From assembly GCF_003993795.1 (NCBI RefSeq), contig NZ_RWKV01000008.1:1116001-1180000 (forward strand): a DNA stretch of 64,000 bases. The letters run 5' to 3'. A program made the translations under genes and the position numbers. Of the stretch, positions 1-7,974 are shown one piece after another (within the stretch, counting starts at the first letter, position 1; every line of letters begins with the position of its first letter). The notes beneath the pieces were generated by a model. It made no database searches. It was not told the DNA's origin and saw only the letters and a list, made by a program, of their open reading frames with translations. Origin of the DNA: Aquabacter cavernae. Lineage in GTDB: Bacteria > Pseudomonadota > Alphaproteobacteria > Rhizobiales > Xanthobacteraceae.

Positions 1-457
1 GAGCGCCGAAATTCAGCAGGCGGTAAAAGGCCTTCACGAACAGGCGCCGGGCCGTCGGCTCCTCGGAACGGTCCGCCTTCACCGCATAGGCCACGTCGAT
101 GCCCTGGTCCTTCCAGAGACCGACGAAGGTGTCGATCATTTCCGGCGGGTGCTGGCCGTCTCCGTCCATGAACAGGAGCGCATCGCCCCGCGCATGGTCG
201 AGCCCGGCCATGAGGGCCGCTTCCTTGCCGAAATTGCGGGACAGGGCCACCACCTGGACATCCACGCCCAGCGGCGCCAGCTCGGCGGCGCGCAGCGCCG
301 TTCCGTCCCGGCTGCCATCGTCCACATAGACGATTTCCAGCCGCATGCCGCGCGCCTGCGCCGTGCGCGCCGCGCAGGCGGACAGCCGCCGGTGAAACAC
401 ATCGATTCCGCCCGCTTCGTTATAGAGCGGGACCACAATGCTGAGGTCCGGTGTCAC
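1..457 (-). CDS. Glycosyltransferase family 2, N-terminal part (cut by window edge)
   Basis: The frame reads leftward from a GTG at 457 and runs off position 1, so only about 152 N-terminal residues are present. They start with LSIVVPLYNEAGG, followed by EIVYVDDGSRDGT, ALSRNFGKEAALMAGLDHA and FMDGDGQHPPEMI. These are the nucleotide-sugar and metal-binding motifs of GT2 enzymes of the dolichyl-phosphate-mannose synthase/GtrB/ArnC type. Members move a sugar from a nucleotide donor to a polyprenyl phosphate at the cytoplasmic membrane, often with C-terminal membrane helices, which are not visible here. An in-frame TAA lies eight codons upstream of the GTG, so a longer start is excluded. The substrate cannot be told from this fragment. 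Confidence 0.85.
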   Translation of the reverse strand, partial: MTPDLSIVVPLYNEAGGIDVFHRRLSACAARTAQARGMRLEIVYVDDGSRDGTALRAAELAPLGVDVQVVALSRNFGKEAALMAGLDHARGDALLFMDGDGQHPPEMIDTFVGLWKDQGIDVAYAVKADRSEEPTARRLFVKAFYRLLNFGA

Positions 458-550
458 CGCCGCGCACCCAGGCTGACGTTAGAGCCGACGCTTCGTTTAG
501 CCCCGTTCGGAGCCACAGACGAGAGGCGCAGATTTTTTTTCATTTTTTCT

Positions 551-575
551 GGAACCCGAAACCGGAGCGGCCGTT
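551..575 (+). promoter_or_regulatory. EcfG (general stress sigma factor) promoter
   Basis: GGAAC at 551-555 is followed by exactly 16 bases and CGTT at 572-575. This matches the -35/-10 consensus (GGAAC-N16-17-CGTT) of the alphaproteobacterial general-stress sigma factor EcfG/RpoE2/SigT. No protein-coding start follows closely. The next downstream element is the hairpin pair at 588-650, so this promoter most likely drives a small RNA. An identical arrangement with the same 16-base spacer lies before csbD at 56256-56280. Confidence 0.8.
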
Positions 576-581
576 ATGTAC

Positions 582-656
582 ACGGAACGATCGACTTCCC
601 CCCCTTGATCGATCCATGCGACGCGGCCGCCTCTCCCCCAGGCGGCCGCGTTTTCT
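582..656 (+). ncRNA. Candidate general-stress small RNA with two C-rich loops
   Basis: The expected start is about 7 bases after the EcfG -10 box. Hairpin 1 pairs 588-594 with 605-611 (7 bp, one G-U) and exposes a 10-base loop, CTTCCCCCCC. Hairpin 2 pairs 622-632 with 640-650 (11 bp, perfect) around the loop CTCCCCC and is followed by TTTTCTTTT, a textbook intrinsic terminator. Both loops are complementary to Shine-Dalgarno sequences. The layout resembles the Caulobacter general-stress RNA GsrN, which is SigT-controlled and has an exposed C-rich loop, but homology is not established. The ends are inferred from promoter and terminator geometry. Confidence 0.7.
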
Positions 657-659
657 TTT

Positions 660-785
660 AGAGCCTGATCCCCTCAGGTTGAAGCGATCTGAGGGGCGGA
701 TCAGCCTCTAACTCTTTGAGAGAGAGCGATTCACGCCCCACCTTGACGCACCAAGATGCGTCAAGGTGGGGCGATCGCACCCTAG
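660..785 (+). repeat. Interspersed repeat family A, copy 1 (126 bp, two hairpins)
   Basis: The copy begins AGAGCCTGATC and ends near GCGATCGCACCCTAG. It aligns end to end with the reverse complement of 49933-50058. The first half folds as nested CTGATC/CCTCAG arms. The second half holds a perfect 17-bp inverted repeat, 734-750 against 757-773, with a 6-base loop. The hairpin arms differ in sequence between the copies while the flanks AGAGCCTGATC, GAGAGCGATTCA and GCGATCGC are shared, as expected for a structured repeat. No open reading frame is supported in it. Confidence 0.75.
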
Positions 786-886
786 GGTCCCCTCACGGCG
801 GCTTTGCGGCGGATCAACATTGCCTCCTGGAACCTCATTAGGTTTATGGTGTCGCCGTTTTTGCGGCACCGGGAGGGCCTTTCGTT

Positions 887-1717
887 ATGATCCGCGACAT
901 TCTCGTCAATCTCAGCCAGGGCACCGACCACGACCGGGCGGCGGCCTTTGCCATCAGCCTGGCGTCCAAGTTCTCGGCCCATCTGACGGGCCTGGCGGTG
1001 ACGTACGAAATCGACGTTCCGCCCTTCTATATGGGCGCCCTGCCCACCGATTTCCTGGAAACCCAGATGCAGGAAAACACCGCGGCAGCCGCTGCCGCCG
1101 GTGAAGCCTTCGCAGCGCGCGCGGCGGCGGCGGGCCTCGTCCACGATGTGCGCTCCATGAGCGGCTCGCTCGGCCTTGCGGCCAACAGCCTCGCGGAAAT
1201 GTCGCGCGCCTATGACCTCACCGTGGTGGCGCAGCCCGACCCGGACCGGCCGGGGCCGGAAGAGGTGATCGCCGAGACCGTCCTGCTGGAATCCGGCCGT
1301 GCGGTGCTGGTGGTTCCCTATGTGCAGCGCGACGGCTATGGCGGCGGCCGCGCCGTGGTGGCCTGGGACGGCAGCCGCGCCGCCGCGCGGGCGCTGGCCG
1401 AGGGACTGCCGCTCCTGCACCGCGCCTCCGTGGTGGAAGTGCTGCGCGTCGTGCGCGCCAGCGACGAGCCGGCGGATTGCGAGGACGTGCTGCGCCATCT
1501 CGCCCGGCACGGCCTCACCGCCACCACGCGCACCCTGCATGTGGGCAATGGCGAGCCCAGCATCGCCCAGACCATTCTCAACGAAGTGTCCGACCAGGGC
1601 GCCGACCTCGTGGTGATGGGCGGCTACGGCCATTCGCGCCTGCGCGAACTGGTCATGGGCGGCGTCACCCGCGAGATCCTCTCGGCCATGACCGTGCCCG
1701 TGCTGATGGCGCACTGA
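887..1717 (+). CDS. Universal stress protein, tandem UspA domains
   Basis: This 276-residue protein carries two UspA-type Rossmann domains. The N-terminal one (about 1-145) starts MIRDILVNLSQG. The C-terminal one (about 150-276) starts RAVVAWDGSRAA and ends with GGYGHSRLRELVMGGVTREI, the nucleotide-binding G-X2-G-X9-G(S/T) signature. The second domain therefore probably binds ATP, while the first lacks a clear motif. Tandem Usps are cytoplasmic stress-tolerance proteins; no specific partner is indicated. A GGGAGGG ribosome-binding site lies a suitable distance before the ATG. The gene stands alone and converges on trcR, with a shared bidirectional terminator between them. Confidence 0.9.
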   Translation: MIRDILVNLSQGTDHDRAAAFAISLASKFSAHLTGLAVTYEIDVPPFYMGALPTDFLETQMQENTAAAAAAGEAFAARAAAAGLVHDVRSMSGSLGLAANSLAEMSRAYDLTVVAQPDPDRPGPEEVIAETVLLESGRAVLVVPYVQRDGYGGGRAVVAWDGSRAAARALAEGLPLLHRASVVEVLRVVRASDEPADCEDVLRHLARHGLTATTRTLHVGNGEPSIAQTILNEVSDQGADLVVMGGYGHSRLRELVMGGVTREILSAMTVPVLMAH

Positions 1718-1794
1718 CACTTTCGGCTCCGGTCCACCACCGGGGCCGCCCCCTTTCGGGGATGATCCGTCCGCGGCAATCCATGCCGCCAAAC

Positions 1795-1832
1795 AAAAAG
1801 GCCCCCTCCGATGCCGGAGGGGGCCTTTTTCG
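1795..1832. terminator. Bidirectional intrinsic terminator
   Basis: The arms AAAAAGGCCCCCTCC and GGAGGGGGCCTTTTT form a long GC-rich stem with A and T runs on both outer sides. The hairpin therefore works for the rightward Usp gene and the leftward trcR gene. Confidence 0.9.
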
Positions 1833-1855
1833 TGAGCCGCCGGATGGCGAGGCGA

Positions 1856-2548
1856 TCACTCGTCGTCTTCGTCGGCCTCGGTCTTGCGGGAACCGCCCAG
1901 CTTGGCGAACACGGTTTCCAGATCGAGGGATTCGCGGCGGGGCGGCGCATCCTCATGGCGGCGGGTGGTGACATCCGCCGGCAGCAGGGTGGCGCCGCGC
2001 TCTTCCACGGCGGAAGCGGGCCGGTCCTTGGCCGCGCGCTGAACCTCGATGTCCAGGTCGATCTGGCTGCACAGGCCGAGCGTGACCGGGTCCATGGGCT
2101 GGAGCTGCGCCGAGTTCCAGTGGGTCCGTTCGCGGATCGCCTGGATGGTGGACTTGGTGGTGCCCACCAGGCGGATGATCTGGGCGTCCTTCAGCTCGGG
2201 ATGATTCCGGGTGAGCCAGAGGATGGCGTTCGGCCGGTCATGGCGGCGCGAGACGGGGGTGTAGCGCGGCCCCTTGCGGGTCTTCTTCTCCGGCAGGCGC
2301 ACCTTGGATTCCAGCAGCTTCAGGCGCCGGTTGGGATCCTTCTCGGCGATCGCGATCTCGTCGCGCGCAAGCTGGCCGGTGGAGATGGGATCGAGACCCT
2401 TGATGCCCTGCGCCACTTCGCCGTCGGCGATGCCCTTCACTTCCAGAGCGTGCAGTTTGCAGAAGTCTCCGATCTGCTCGAACGTGAGGGCCGTGTTATC
2501 GACCAGCCACACGGCGGTCGCCTTTGGCATGAGGGGGGTGTTCGACAT
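1856..2548 (-). CDS. trcR: TrcR-type cell-cycle transcriptional regulator (DUF1013)
   Basis: The 230-residue product matches the DUF1013 family found throughout Alphaproteobacteria. It opens MSNTPLMPKATAVWLVDNT, continues with LTFEQIGDFCKLH, and has the central block RRHDRPNAILWLTRNHPELK followed by QIIRLVGTTKSTIQAIRERT, which reads as a DNA-binding helix-turn-helix. The C-terminal 60 residues are charged and low in complexity. The family includes TrcR, reported as a cell-cycle-linked transcription regulator in Caulobacter and Rickettsia. The start is supported by AGAGG seven bases upstream. It is transcribed alone, leftward, ending at the shared terminator. Confidence 0.9.
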   Translation of the reverse strand: MSNTPLMPKATAVWLVDNTALTFEQIGDFCKLHALEVKGIADGEVAQGIKGLDPISTGQLARDEIAIAEKDPNRRLKLLESKVRLPEKKTRKGPRYTPVSRRHDRPNAILWLTRNHPELKDAQIIRLVGTTKSTIQAIRERTHWNSAQLQPMDPVTLGLCSQIDLDIEVQRAAKDRPASAVEERGATLLPADVTTRRHEDAPPRRESLDLETVFAKLGGSRKTEADEDDE

Positions 2549-2827
2549 GGAGCGGCCTCTTGGAGCAGCCTTTCGGCGTTGTTGGTCTTCCCCGCCCGTC
2601 CGATCCTCTCAGGAGTCGCCCGCGCTGGCGGCGACGTCCGGGAAACCGGCCTTGCGGCTGACACGAGGGGTCCGTCGCTCGCCCGACTGCCGGGCGAACC
2701 GCGGAACTCGCAATGTCCGGGATGCTGCAACAATAGGCGCCCCGGCGGTCGGATGCAAATGGGCATTGGCCCTTTCCTCCACAAGCGCCCTTGACACGTC
2801 TCGCCGCGCCCCGCCATTCATGGCGCG

Positions 2828-3805
2828 ATGCAGACTGCCGCTCCCTCCCCCAAGCCCCGCCTGCGGGTGCTCTTGTGCGCGCCGCGCGGTTTCTGCGCGG
2901 GCGTGGTCCGTGCCATCGACGCGGTGGAGCAGGCGCTCGCGCTCTATGGCCCGCCGGTCTATGTGCGCCACGAGATCGTCCACAACAAATACGTGGTGGA
3001 GGGCCTGAAGCGGAAGGGCGCGGTGTTCGTGGAAGAGCTGGACGAGGTGCCGGAAGGCCCGGCGCCGGTCATCTTCTCCGCCCATGGCGTGCCGAAATCC
3101 GTGCCCGAGGCGGCGGCCTCCCGCAACATGTTCGCCATCGACGCCACCTGCCCGCTGGTGACCAAGGTGCATCGCGAGGCGCAGGTGCACCACCGCAAGG
3201 GCCGCGAGATCCTGCTCATCGGCCATGCCCGGCACCCGGAGGTGATCGGCACCATGGGGCAATTGCCCGATGATGCCGTGACCCTGATCGAGACGGCGGA
3301 GGACGCCCGCACCATCGTGCCGCGCGACCCCGACAATCTCGCTTACGTGACGCAGACCACCCTCTCCCTGGATGACACCGCCGAGATGGTGAACATCCTG
3401 CGGGCGCGCTTTCCCAACATGGCCGCGCCCCACAAGGAAGATATCTGCTACGCCACCACCAACCGCCAGGACGCGGTGAAGAAGGTGGCGCCCCAGGTGG
3501 ACGCCATGGTGGTGGTGGGCGCCCCCAATTCCTCCAATTCCCTGCGCCTGCGCGAAGCGGCCGAGCGGGCGGGCTGCGCCCTCTCCGTGCTGGTGCAGCG
3601 CGCCACCGACATCGACTGGGAGCGCTTCGGCACCATCACCTCGCTGGGCGTAACGGCGGGCGCCTCCGCGCCGGAAGTGCTGGTGGAGGAATTGCTGGAT
3701 GCGTTCGCGGAGCGGTTCGAGCTGGACGTGCGCAGCGTGACCGCCGCCGAGGAGGACGTGTTCTTCCCCCTTCCCCGGGCGCTGCGCCCGGACGCCGCGG
3801 AGTAG
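2828..3805 (+). CDS. ispH: 4-hydroxy-3-methylbut-2-enyl diphosphate reductase
   Basis: IspH (LytB) catalyses the last MEP-pathway step, reducing HMBPP to IPP and DMAPP with a [4Fe-4S] cluster. The three cluster cysteines are visible in PRGFCAGV (C23), [11 protein letters not shown] (C108) and [11 protein letters not shown] (C207). The proton-donating Glu sits in RHPEVIGT (E138), and the substrate-binding SNSLRL follows at about residue 235. The length of 325 residues is normal. It is the first gene of a tight run ispH-thrB-rnhA with 3-bp spacing and then overlap, an arrangement common in Rhizobiales. No regulatory element is obvious in the 280-bp gap upstream. Confidence 0.97.
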   Translation: MQTAAPSPKPRLRVLLCAPRGFCAGVVRAIDAVEQALALYGPPVYVRHEIVHNKYVVEGLKRKGAVFVEELDEVPEGPAPVIFSAHGVPKSVPEAAASRNMFAIDATCPLVTKVHREAQVHHRKGREILLIGHARHPEVIGTMGQLPDDAVTLIETAEDARTIVPRDPDNLAYVTQTTLSLDDTAEMVNILRARFPNMAAPHKEDICYATTNRQDAVKKVAPQVDAMVVVGAPNSSNSLRLREAAERAGCALSVLVQRATDIDWERFGTITSLGVTAGASAPEVLVEELLDAFAERFELDVRSVTAAEEDVFFPLPRALRPDAAE

Positions 3806-3808
3806 GGC

Positions 3809-4777
3809 GTGGCCGTCTATACGGACGTGACGTCCGCGCAACTGGAGGAGTTCCTCTCCCGCTACGACATGGGCACGCTGGTGTCCTATCACGGCATCGC
3901 CGAGGGCGTGGAGAACTCCAACTTCCTCCTCCAGACCACCACGGGCAGCTACATCCTGACCCTGTACGAGAAGCGCGTCGCGCCCCGCGACCTGCCTTTC
4001 TTCGTGGGGCTCATGCGCCATCTGGCCCAGAAGGGCATCTCCTGCCCGCAGCCCGTGGCGGCGCGGGACGGCACTGCGCTGGGCGAATTGTCGGGGCGGC
4101 CCGCCGCCATCGTCACCTTCCTGAAGGGCGTCTCGGTGCGGCGTCCCGCCGTGACCCATTGCGCCCAATTGGGCACGGCCCTGGCCAAGCTCCATCTGGC
4201 GGGCGCCGACTTCACGCAGTTGTCGCGGCCCAACGCCCTCTCCGTCGCCGGCTGGCGGCCCTTGTTCGAGGCGGCGGGCGCGGGCGCGGACACGGTGGCG
4301 CCGGGCCTTGCGGACACCATTGCGGGCGAGCTGGCGGACCTGGAGGCCGAATGGCCCGCCCATCTGCCGGCCGGCGTGATCCATGCGGACCTGTTCCCGG
4401 ACAACGCCTTCTTCCTGGACGACAGCCTGTCCGGGATCATCGACTTCTATTTCGCCTGCAACGACCTCTACGCCTATGACGTGGCGGTGTGCCTGAACGC
4501 CTGGTGTTTCGAGCCGGACGGTGCCTTCAACGCCACCAAGGGCCGCGCGCTGCTCTCCGGCTATGCCCAGGCCCGCCCGCTTTCCGCGGAAGAGGCGAAG
4601 GCCCTGCCCCGGCTCGCGCGCGGGGCGGCGCTGCGCTTTCTTCTCACCCGGCTGGTGGACAAGCTGAACGTGCCGGCTGGGGCCCTCGTGATGCCCAAGG
4701 ACCCGCTGGAATATCTCCGGAAGCTCCGCTTCCACCGCGCCGTGGCCAGCGCCAGCGATTACGGACTGTCCCTATGA
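3809..4777 (+). CDS. thrB: Homoserine kinase (APH-fold type)
   Basis: ThrB phosphorylates L-homoserine with ATP in threonine biosynthesis. This is the aminoglycoside-phosphotransferase-fold version typical of Alphaproteobacteria, not the GHMP kinase of E. coli. [16 protein letters not shown] carries the catalytic Asp and metal-binding Asn, and SGIIDFYFA carries the second metal Asp. The N-terminus ([18 protein letters not shown], then GVENSNFLL) is characteristic of the family. The start is a GTG only three bases after the ispH stop. The gene ends in an ATGA overlap with rnhA, so translation is probably coupled. Confidence 0.95.
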   Translation: MAVYTDVTSAQLEEFLSRYDMGTLVSYHGIAEGVENSNFLLQTTTGSYILTLYEKRVAPRDLPFFVGLMRHLAQKGISCPQPVAARDGTALGELSGRPAAIVTFLKGVSVRRPAVTHCAQLGTALAKLHLAGADFTQLSRPNALSVAGWRPLFEAAGAGADTVAPGLADTIAGELADLEAEWPAHLPAGVIHADLFPDNAFFLDDSLSGIIDFYFACNDLYAYDVAVCLNAWCFEPDGAFNATKGRALLSGYAQARPLSAEEAKALPRLARGAALRFLLTRLVDKLNVPAGALVMPKDPLEYLRKLRFHRAVASASDYGLSL

Positions 4778-5232
4778 GCGCGCCGGTGGAGATCTGGACG
4801 GACGGGGCCTGCTCGGGCAATCCCGGCCCCGGCGGCTGGGGCGCCATCCTGCGCACGGGGGCGCACGAGAAGGAATTGCAGGGCGGGGAAGCCAACACCA
4901 CCAACAACCGCATGGAGCTGATGGCCGCCATCAGCGCGCTGGAAGCGCTGAAGCGCCCCTGCTCGGTGGACCTGAACACGGACAGCGAATATCTGCGCAA
5001 CGGCATCCTGAAATGGATGCACGGCTGGAAGCGCAACGGCTGGCGCACCGCCGACAGGAAGCCGGTGAAGAACCAGGACCTGTGGGAACGGCTCGACGCC
5101 GCCATCGCCCGCCACGAAATCCGCTGGCACTGGGTGAAGGGCCATGCGGGCAACGAACTGAACGAGCGCGCGGACCTTCTCGCCCGCCAGGGCATGGCGC
5201 CGTTCAAGATGTCCGGCGCGCGGGCCGGCTGA
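4774..5232 (+). CDS. rnhA: Ribonuclease HI
   Basis: The 152-residue enzyme degrades the RNA strand of RNA-DNA hybrids. The catalytic acidic residues appear in [31 protein letters not shown] and [11 protein letters not shown]. The basic handle WKRNGWRT is present as in E. coli RNase HI. The ATG at 4774 overlaps the thrB stop (ATGA). A longer in-frame extension upstream exists but lies inside thrB and is not conserved. It closes the ispH-thrB-rnhA run. Confidence 0.96.
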   Translation: MSAPVEIWTDGACSGNPGPGGWGAILRTGAHEKELQGGEANTTNNRMELMAAISALEALKRPCSVDLNTDSEYLRNGILKWMHGWKRNGWRTADRKPVKNQDLWERLDAAIARHEIRWHWVKGHAGNELNERADLLARQGMAPFKMSGARAG

Positions 5233-5344
5233 GGCCGCCAATTGTGAATTGGTGCGGGCGGGCGAATCGCTCATTGCCTGAAGCGGAACAATAACGCGCG
5301 CTCCCCGGCCCAGCGGCTGGCATCGGAGCGCGACGGGAGAAGCC

Positions 5345-5884
5345 ATGCAGGACGCCTCCGCAAAGATCGAAATCCGCGTGGAGCGGATCGCCCAGCTTCT
5401 CAACATGCTGGACCCCTACCCCTTCCAGGAGCGCGACCTCGATCCCCAGGCGGAAGCCTTTATCGTCGAGTGGGCCGGCGACCTGCCCGCCAAGCAGCCG
5501 CTGGCCATCGTGCTGCACCTGCCCGCTGAGGAAGCCGGAACCGACGCGGCGCGGGCCTTCGGCCAGACGCTGAACCATTTCTTCCGCGCGCGGGCGGAAG
5601 AGAAGAGCCGGGAGCTGAAGGAGCTGTTCCGGATGGGGCGCATCGCGCTCGCCATCGGCCTCGCCGTTCTCGCCGCCTGCATCCTGCTCTCGGAACTGAT
5701 CTCGGGGCGCCTCGGAGACCGGCCCTTCGCCCATTTCGTGAGCGAGAGCCTGATCATTCTCGGCTGGGTGGCCAATTGGCGGCCCATCGAGATCTTTCTC
5801 TATGACTGGTGGCCCCTGGTGCGCGACCGCCGCCTCTATCGCCGCCTCGCGCAGGCGCGCGTCGAGATCCGCGCCGCCTCCTGA
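5345..5884 (+). CDS. Hypothetical membrane protein
   Basis: The 179-residue protein has a soluble N-terminal half (RVERIAQLLNMLDPYPFQERDLDPQ), a helical segment rich in Glu and Arg (about 85-100) and two likely membrane segments (IALAIGLAVLAACILL and SESLIILGWVANW). It ends with a short basic tail. I do not recognise a named domain. GGGAGAAGCC precedes the ATG as a good ribosome-binding site. It lies 110 bp after rnhA in the same direction and ends before a clear terminator, so it may have its own promoter. Function is unknown. Confidence 0.75.
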   Translation: MQDASAKIEIRVERIAQLLNMLDPYPFQERDLDPQAEAFIVEWAGDLPAKQPLAIVLHLPAEEAGTDAARAFGQTLNHFFRARAEEKSRELKELFRMGRIALAIGLAVLAACILLSELISGRLGDRPFAHFVSESLIILGWVANWRPIEIFLYDWWPLVRDRRLYRRLAQARVEIRAAS

Positions 5885-5907
5885 CCAACCTGCCCTTCCA
5901 AACGCAG

Positions 5908-5940
5908 ACGGCCGGACCCAGGGGTCCGGCCGTCCGTTTC
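5908..5940 (+). terminator. Intrinsic terminator
   Basis: ACGGCCGGACC (5908-5918) pairs with GGTCCGGCCGT (5923-5933) around a 4-base loop and is followed by CCGTTTC. It lies between the convergent membrane-protein and polyamine-binding-protein genes. Confidence 0.75.
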
Positions 5941-5979
5941 ACACGGGGCTGACGCGACGATGCGCGTCAGAAGCGCGGA

Positions 5980-7086
5980 TCACTTGCCGCGCTTGAAGCT
6001 CTGCCAGGTGCGCGTCACCACCCGCTGCACGTCCTGCGGATAGGTGGTCACGGTGAACAGGCGCGAGAAGGTGTCCTTGTCGGGATAGATGGACGGGTTG
6101 TCCATGATCGCCTTGTCGATGAACTTCTGCGACGCGAGGTTGCCGTTCGCGTAGGAGATGTAGTTCGTGTTCTTGGCCGCGACTTCCGGCTTGTTCATGT
6201 AGTTGATGAACGCCAGGGCCTCGTCCACATTCTTCGCGTCCTTGGGGATGGCGAAGTTGTCGAACCACATCAGCGCGCCTTCCTTGGGGATGACGTAGGC
6301 GATGTTGATGGGCTTCTTCTTGGTCTTCTTCGCGGCTTCCTCGGCGCGGGACTTGGCCTGGAACATGTCGCCCGACCACGCCACCGCGATGCAGATGTCG
6401 CCGCGCGCCATGGCGTTGATGATGCCGCCGGAATCGAACTTGCGCACGAAGGGACGGACCTTCAGGAGCATCTCGCCGGCCTTGGCGATCTCTTCGGGAT
6501 TTTTCGAATCGGGATCGAAGCCGAGATAGCGCAGGGCGGCGGGGATCACCTCTTCCGGCGCATCCAGGATATAGACGCCGCAATCCTTCAGCTTGGAGAG
6601 GTTCTCCGGCTTGAAGATGATGTCCCAGGTGTTCATGGGCACATCGCCGAGGCGCTGCTTCACCATGTCCACGTTATAGCCGATGCCCGTGGTGCCCCAC
6701 ATATAGTTCACGGCGAACTCGTTGCCGGGATCATAGACACCGAGGCGCTGGGTGATTTCCGGCCACATATATTGGAGGTTCGGAAGCTTCGACTTGTCCA
6801 GCTTCTGGAACACGCCCGCCTTGATCTGGCGCTGCAGGAACGAGCCGGTGGGAACCACCACGTCATACCCGGTCTTGCCTGCCAGGAGCTTGGTTTCCAG
6901 CACCTCGTTGCTGTCGAATACGTCGTACCGAACCTTGATGCCGGTTTCCTTGGTGAAGTCTTCCAGCACGGATTCGTCGATGTAATCCGACCAGTTGAAG
7001 ACGTTCACCACCTTTTGCTGGGCGGCTGCCGGCAGCGTGCCAAGGGCAAGCAGGCCGGCCGCTGCCGCAAGGGCGAGGCGATGCAT
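5980..7086 (-). CDS. Polyamine ABC transporter periplasmic binding protein (PotF/SpuD type)
   Basis: The 368-residue protein has a Sec signal peptide (MHRLALAAAAGLLALGTLPAAAQQ). The mature start KVVNVFNWSDYIDESVLEDFTKETGIKV is diagnostic of putrescine/spermidine-binding PotF/PotD/SpuD proteins. The conserved WGTTGIGYN and the GGIINAMARGDICIAVAWSGD segments line the ligand cleft in the family. It would capture polyamines in the periplasm for an ABC importer. The ATPase and permease genes are not in this window on either side, so it is either an orphan binding protein or works with a distant permease set. Start chosen at the ATG opening the signal peptide. Confidence 0.93.
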   Translation of the reverse strand: MHRLALAAAAGLLALGTLPAAAQQKVVNVFNWSDYIDESVLEDFTKETGIKVRYDVFDSNEVLETKLLAGKTGYDVVVPTGSFLQRQIKAGVFQKLDKSKLPNLQYMWPEITQRLGVYDPGNEFAVNYMWGTTGIGYNVDMVKQRLGDVPMNTWDIIFKPENLSKLKDCGVYILDAPEEVIPAALRYLGFDPDSKNPEEIAKAGEMLLKVRPFVRKFDSGGIINAMARGDICIAVAWSGDMFQAKSRAEEAAKKTKKKPINIAYVIPKEGALMWFDNFAIPKDAKNVDEALAFINYMNKPEVAAKNTNYISYANGNLASQKFIDKAIMDNPSIYPDKDTFSRLFTVTTYPQDVQRVVTRTWQSFKRGK

Positions 7087-7212
7087 GATTTTCTCCTCTC
7101 GAAGGTCCCGCGGAAGCCGTTCCTCGGCTTTCCCCGAACAGGCTATTGCGGGACGGCGCGCCGCTCAACCGTCAACCGCGCGTCTGCGACCTTAGACGGA
7201 GATATGCGTAGG

Positions 7213-7422
7213 TCAGGCCAGCAGGATGGAGAGGGGAAGCAGCCCGCTTGAACTGGTGGCCCGGTCCAGCAGGATAAAGAAAACCAGCACCAGCGCCGCC
7301 AGCGCCAGGAACACCCCGAACAGCACCAGCGAGATGCGCCGCGCCACGGCGGACACGTTCATGAAGCCCATCGCCCCCGCGAGCATGGAAACGACGAGGA
7401 AGAAGATAGCGTATTTCAGCAT
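7213..7422 (-). CDS. Small DUF1328-like membrane protein
   Basis: The 69-residue protein is almost entirely two hydrophobic helices: MLKYAIFFLVVSMLAGAMGF, then a short polar turn with VAARR-like residues, then ISLVLFGVFLALAALVLVFF. The opening matches the DUF1328 (YtjA-like) family of inner-membrane proteins, often stress-associated. The C-terminal 15 residues extend past the usual DUF1328 end. It is monocistronic. GGAACC and GGTTCC arms 17 bases apart lie upstream (about 7448-7475), but the -10 half is only a partial EcfG match. Confidence 0.75.
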   Translation of the reverse strand: MLKYAIFFLVVSMLAGAMGFMNVSAVARRISLVLFGVFLALAALVLVFFILLDRATSSSGLLPLSILLA

Positions 7423-7497
7423 GGCCGAGGCTCCGTTTGCGCGAACGGAACCCCAGGCCCCCTCCGCCGGTTCCTCACCTGTGACACGCAGCCGGCA

Positions 7498-7899
7498 TCA
7501 GGGGCTGTTGAGCCACCCGCTCACCTCCAGCTTGAGGCGGCGGAAGTCCCAGAAGGCGGCCGCGAGAATGGCGAACGGCACCAGGGCGAACAGGAGCGAC
7601 AGGGTGGATGACCATTCCAGCGCTCCGCGCAGGAAGTCATAGGCCAGATAGGTGGTGAGCAGCGTGATGACGGCGGAGATGATGAAATATATCTTGCGGC
7701 TGAGGCGGCTCAGCCCGAAGCCCACAAGAACAGCAACGATAAGCGCGCCCACCATGCCCCAGGCCCAGCCCAACCCCATCTGCACCCCGACGAATCGTCC
7801 GGCGGAAACGCAGAACAGGATGAGCGCCAGGAGCAGCAGGAGCCCTGCGCGAACACGCACGATGGATGGCTTGCCCGAAGGTGAGAAATCCGCCGCCAT
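7498..7899 (-). CDS. Hypothetical four-helix membrane protein
   Basis: The 133-residue product has four likely transmembrane segments (about 14-30, 40-60, 68-85, 100-120): AGLLLLLALILFCVS, LGWAWGMVGALIVAVLVGF, IYFIISAVITLLTTYLAY and TLSLLFALVPFAILAAAF. A short polar tail follows (WDFRRLKLEVSGWLN). I chose the ATG at 7899 because GGGAG lies seven bases before it; the ATG at 7905 is too close to that site. It is divergent from the lipid kinase gene 75 bp away. No named family is recognised. Reading further upstream would run into the kinase gene on the other strand. Confidence 0.7.
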   Translation of the reverse strand: MAADFSPSGKPSIVRVRAGLLLLLALILFCVSAGRFVGVQMGLGWAWGMVGALIVAVLVGFGLSRLSRKIYFIISAVITLLTTYLAYDFLRGALEWSSTLSLLFALVPFAILAAAFWDFRRLKLEVSGWLNSP

Positions 7900-7974
7900 T
7901 GTCATGCTCCCTGCCCCGGGGGCCAAGCCTGCGCACAAGCCTGCGCACCTGCCCCCCATCCATCCCGGAGACCG

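Noticed and set aside
831-866. EcfG promoter before the Usp gene (GGAAC ... CGTT)
   Set aside because: The spacing is 22 bases, outside the 16-17 range. AACCT-CATT-AGGTT is a small palindrome but too short to name.
2609-4735. A 708-codon open frame antisense to ispH and thrB
   Set aside because: It mirrors high-GC third-codon bias of two certain genes on the other strand and has no recognisable domain. The same applies to long antisense frames over eno (11846-13867), the S53 gene (38138-41005) and 49288-52206.
7448-7475. Possible third EcfG promoter before the DUF1328-like gene
   Set aside because: GGAAC is followed by GGTT after 17 bases, not CGTT, and the site is a symmetrical GGAACC/GGTTCC palindrome. 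The match is incomplete.
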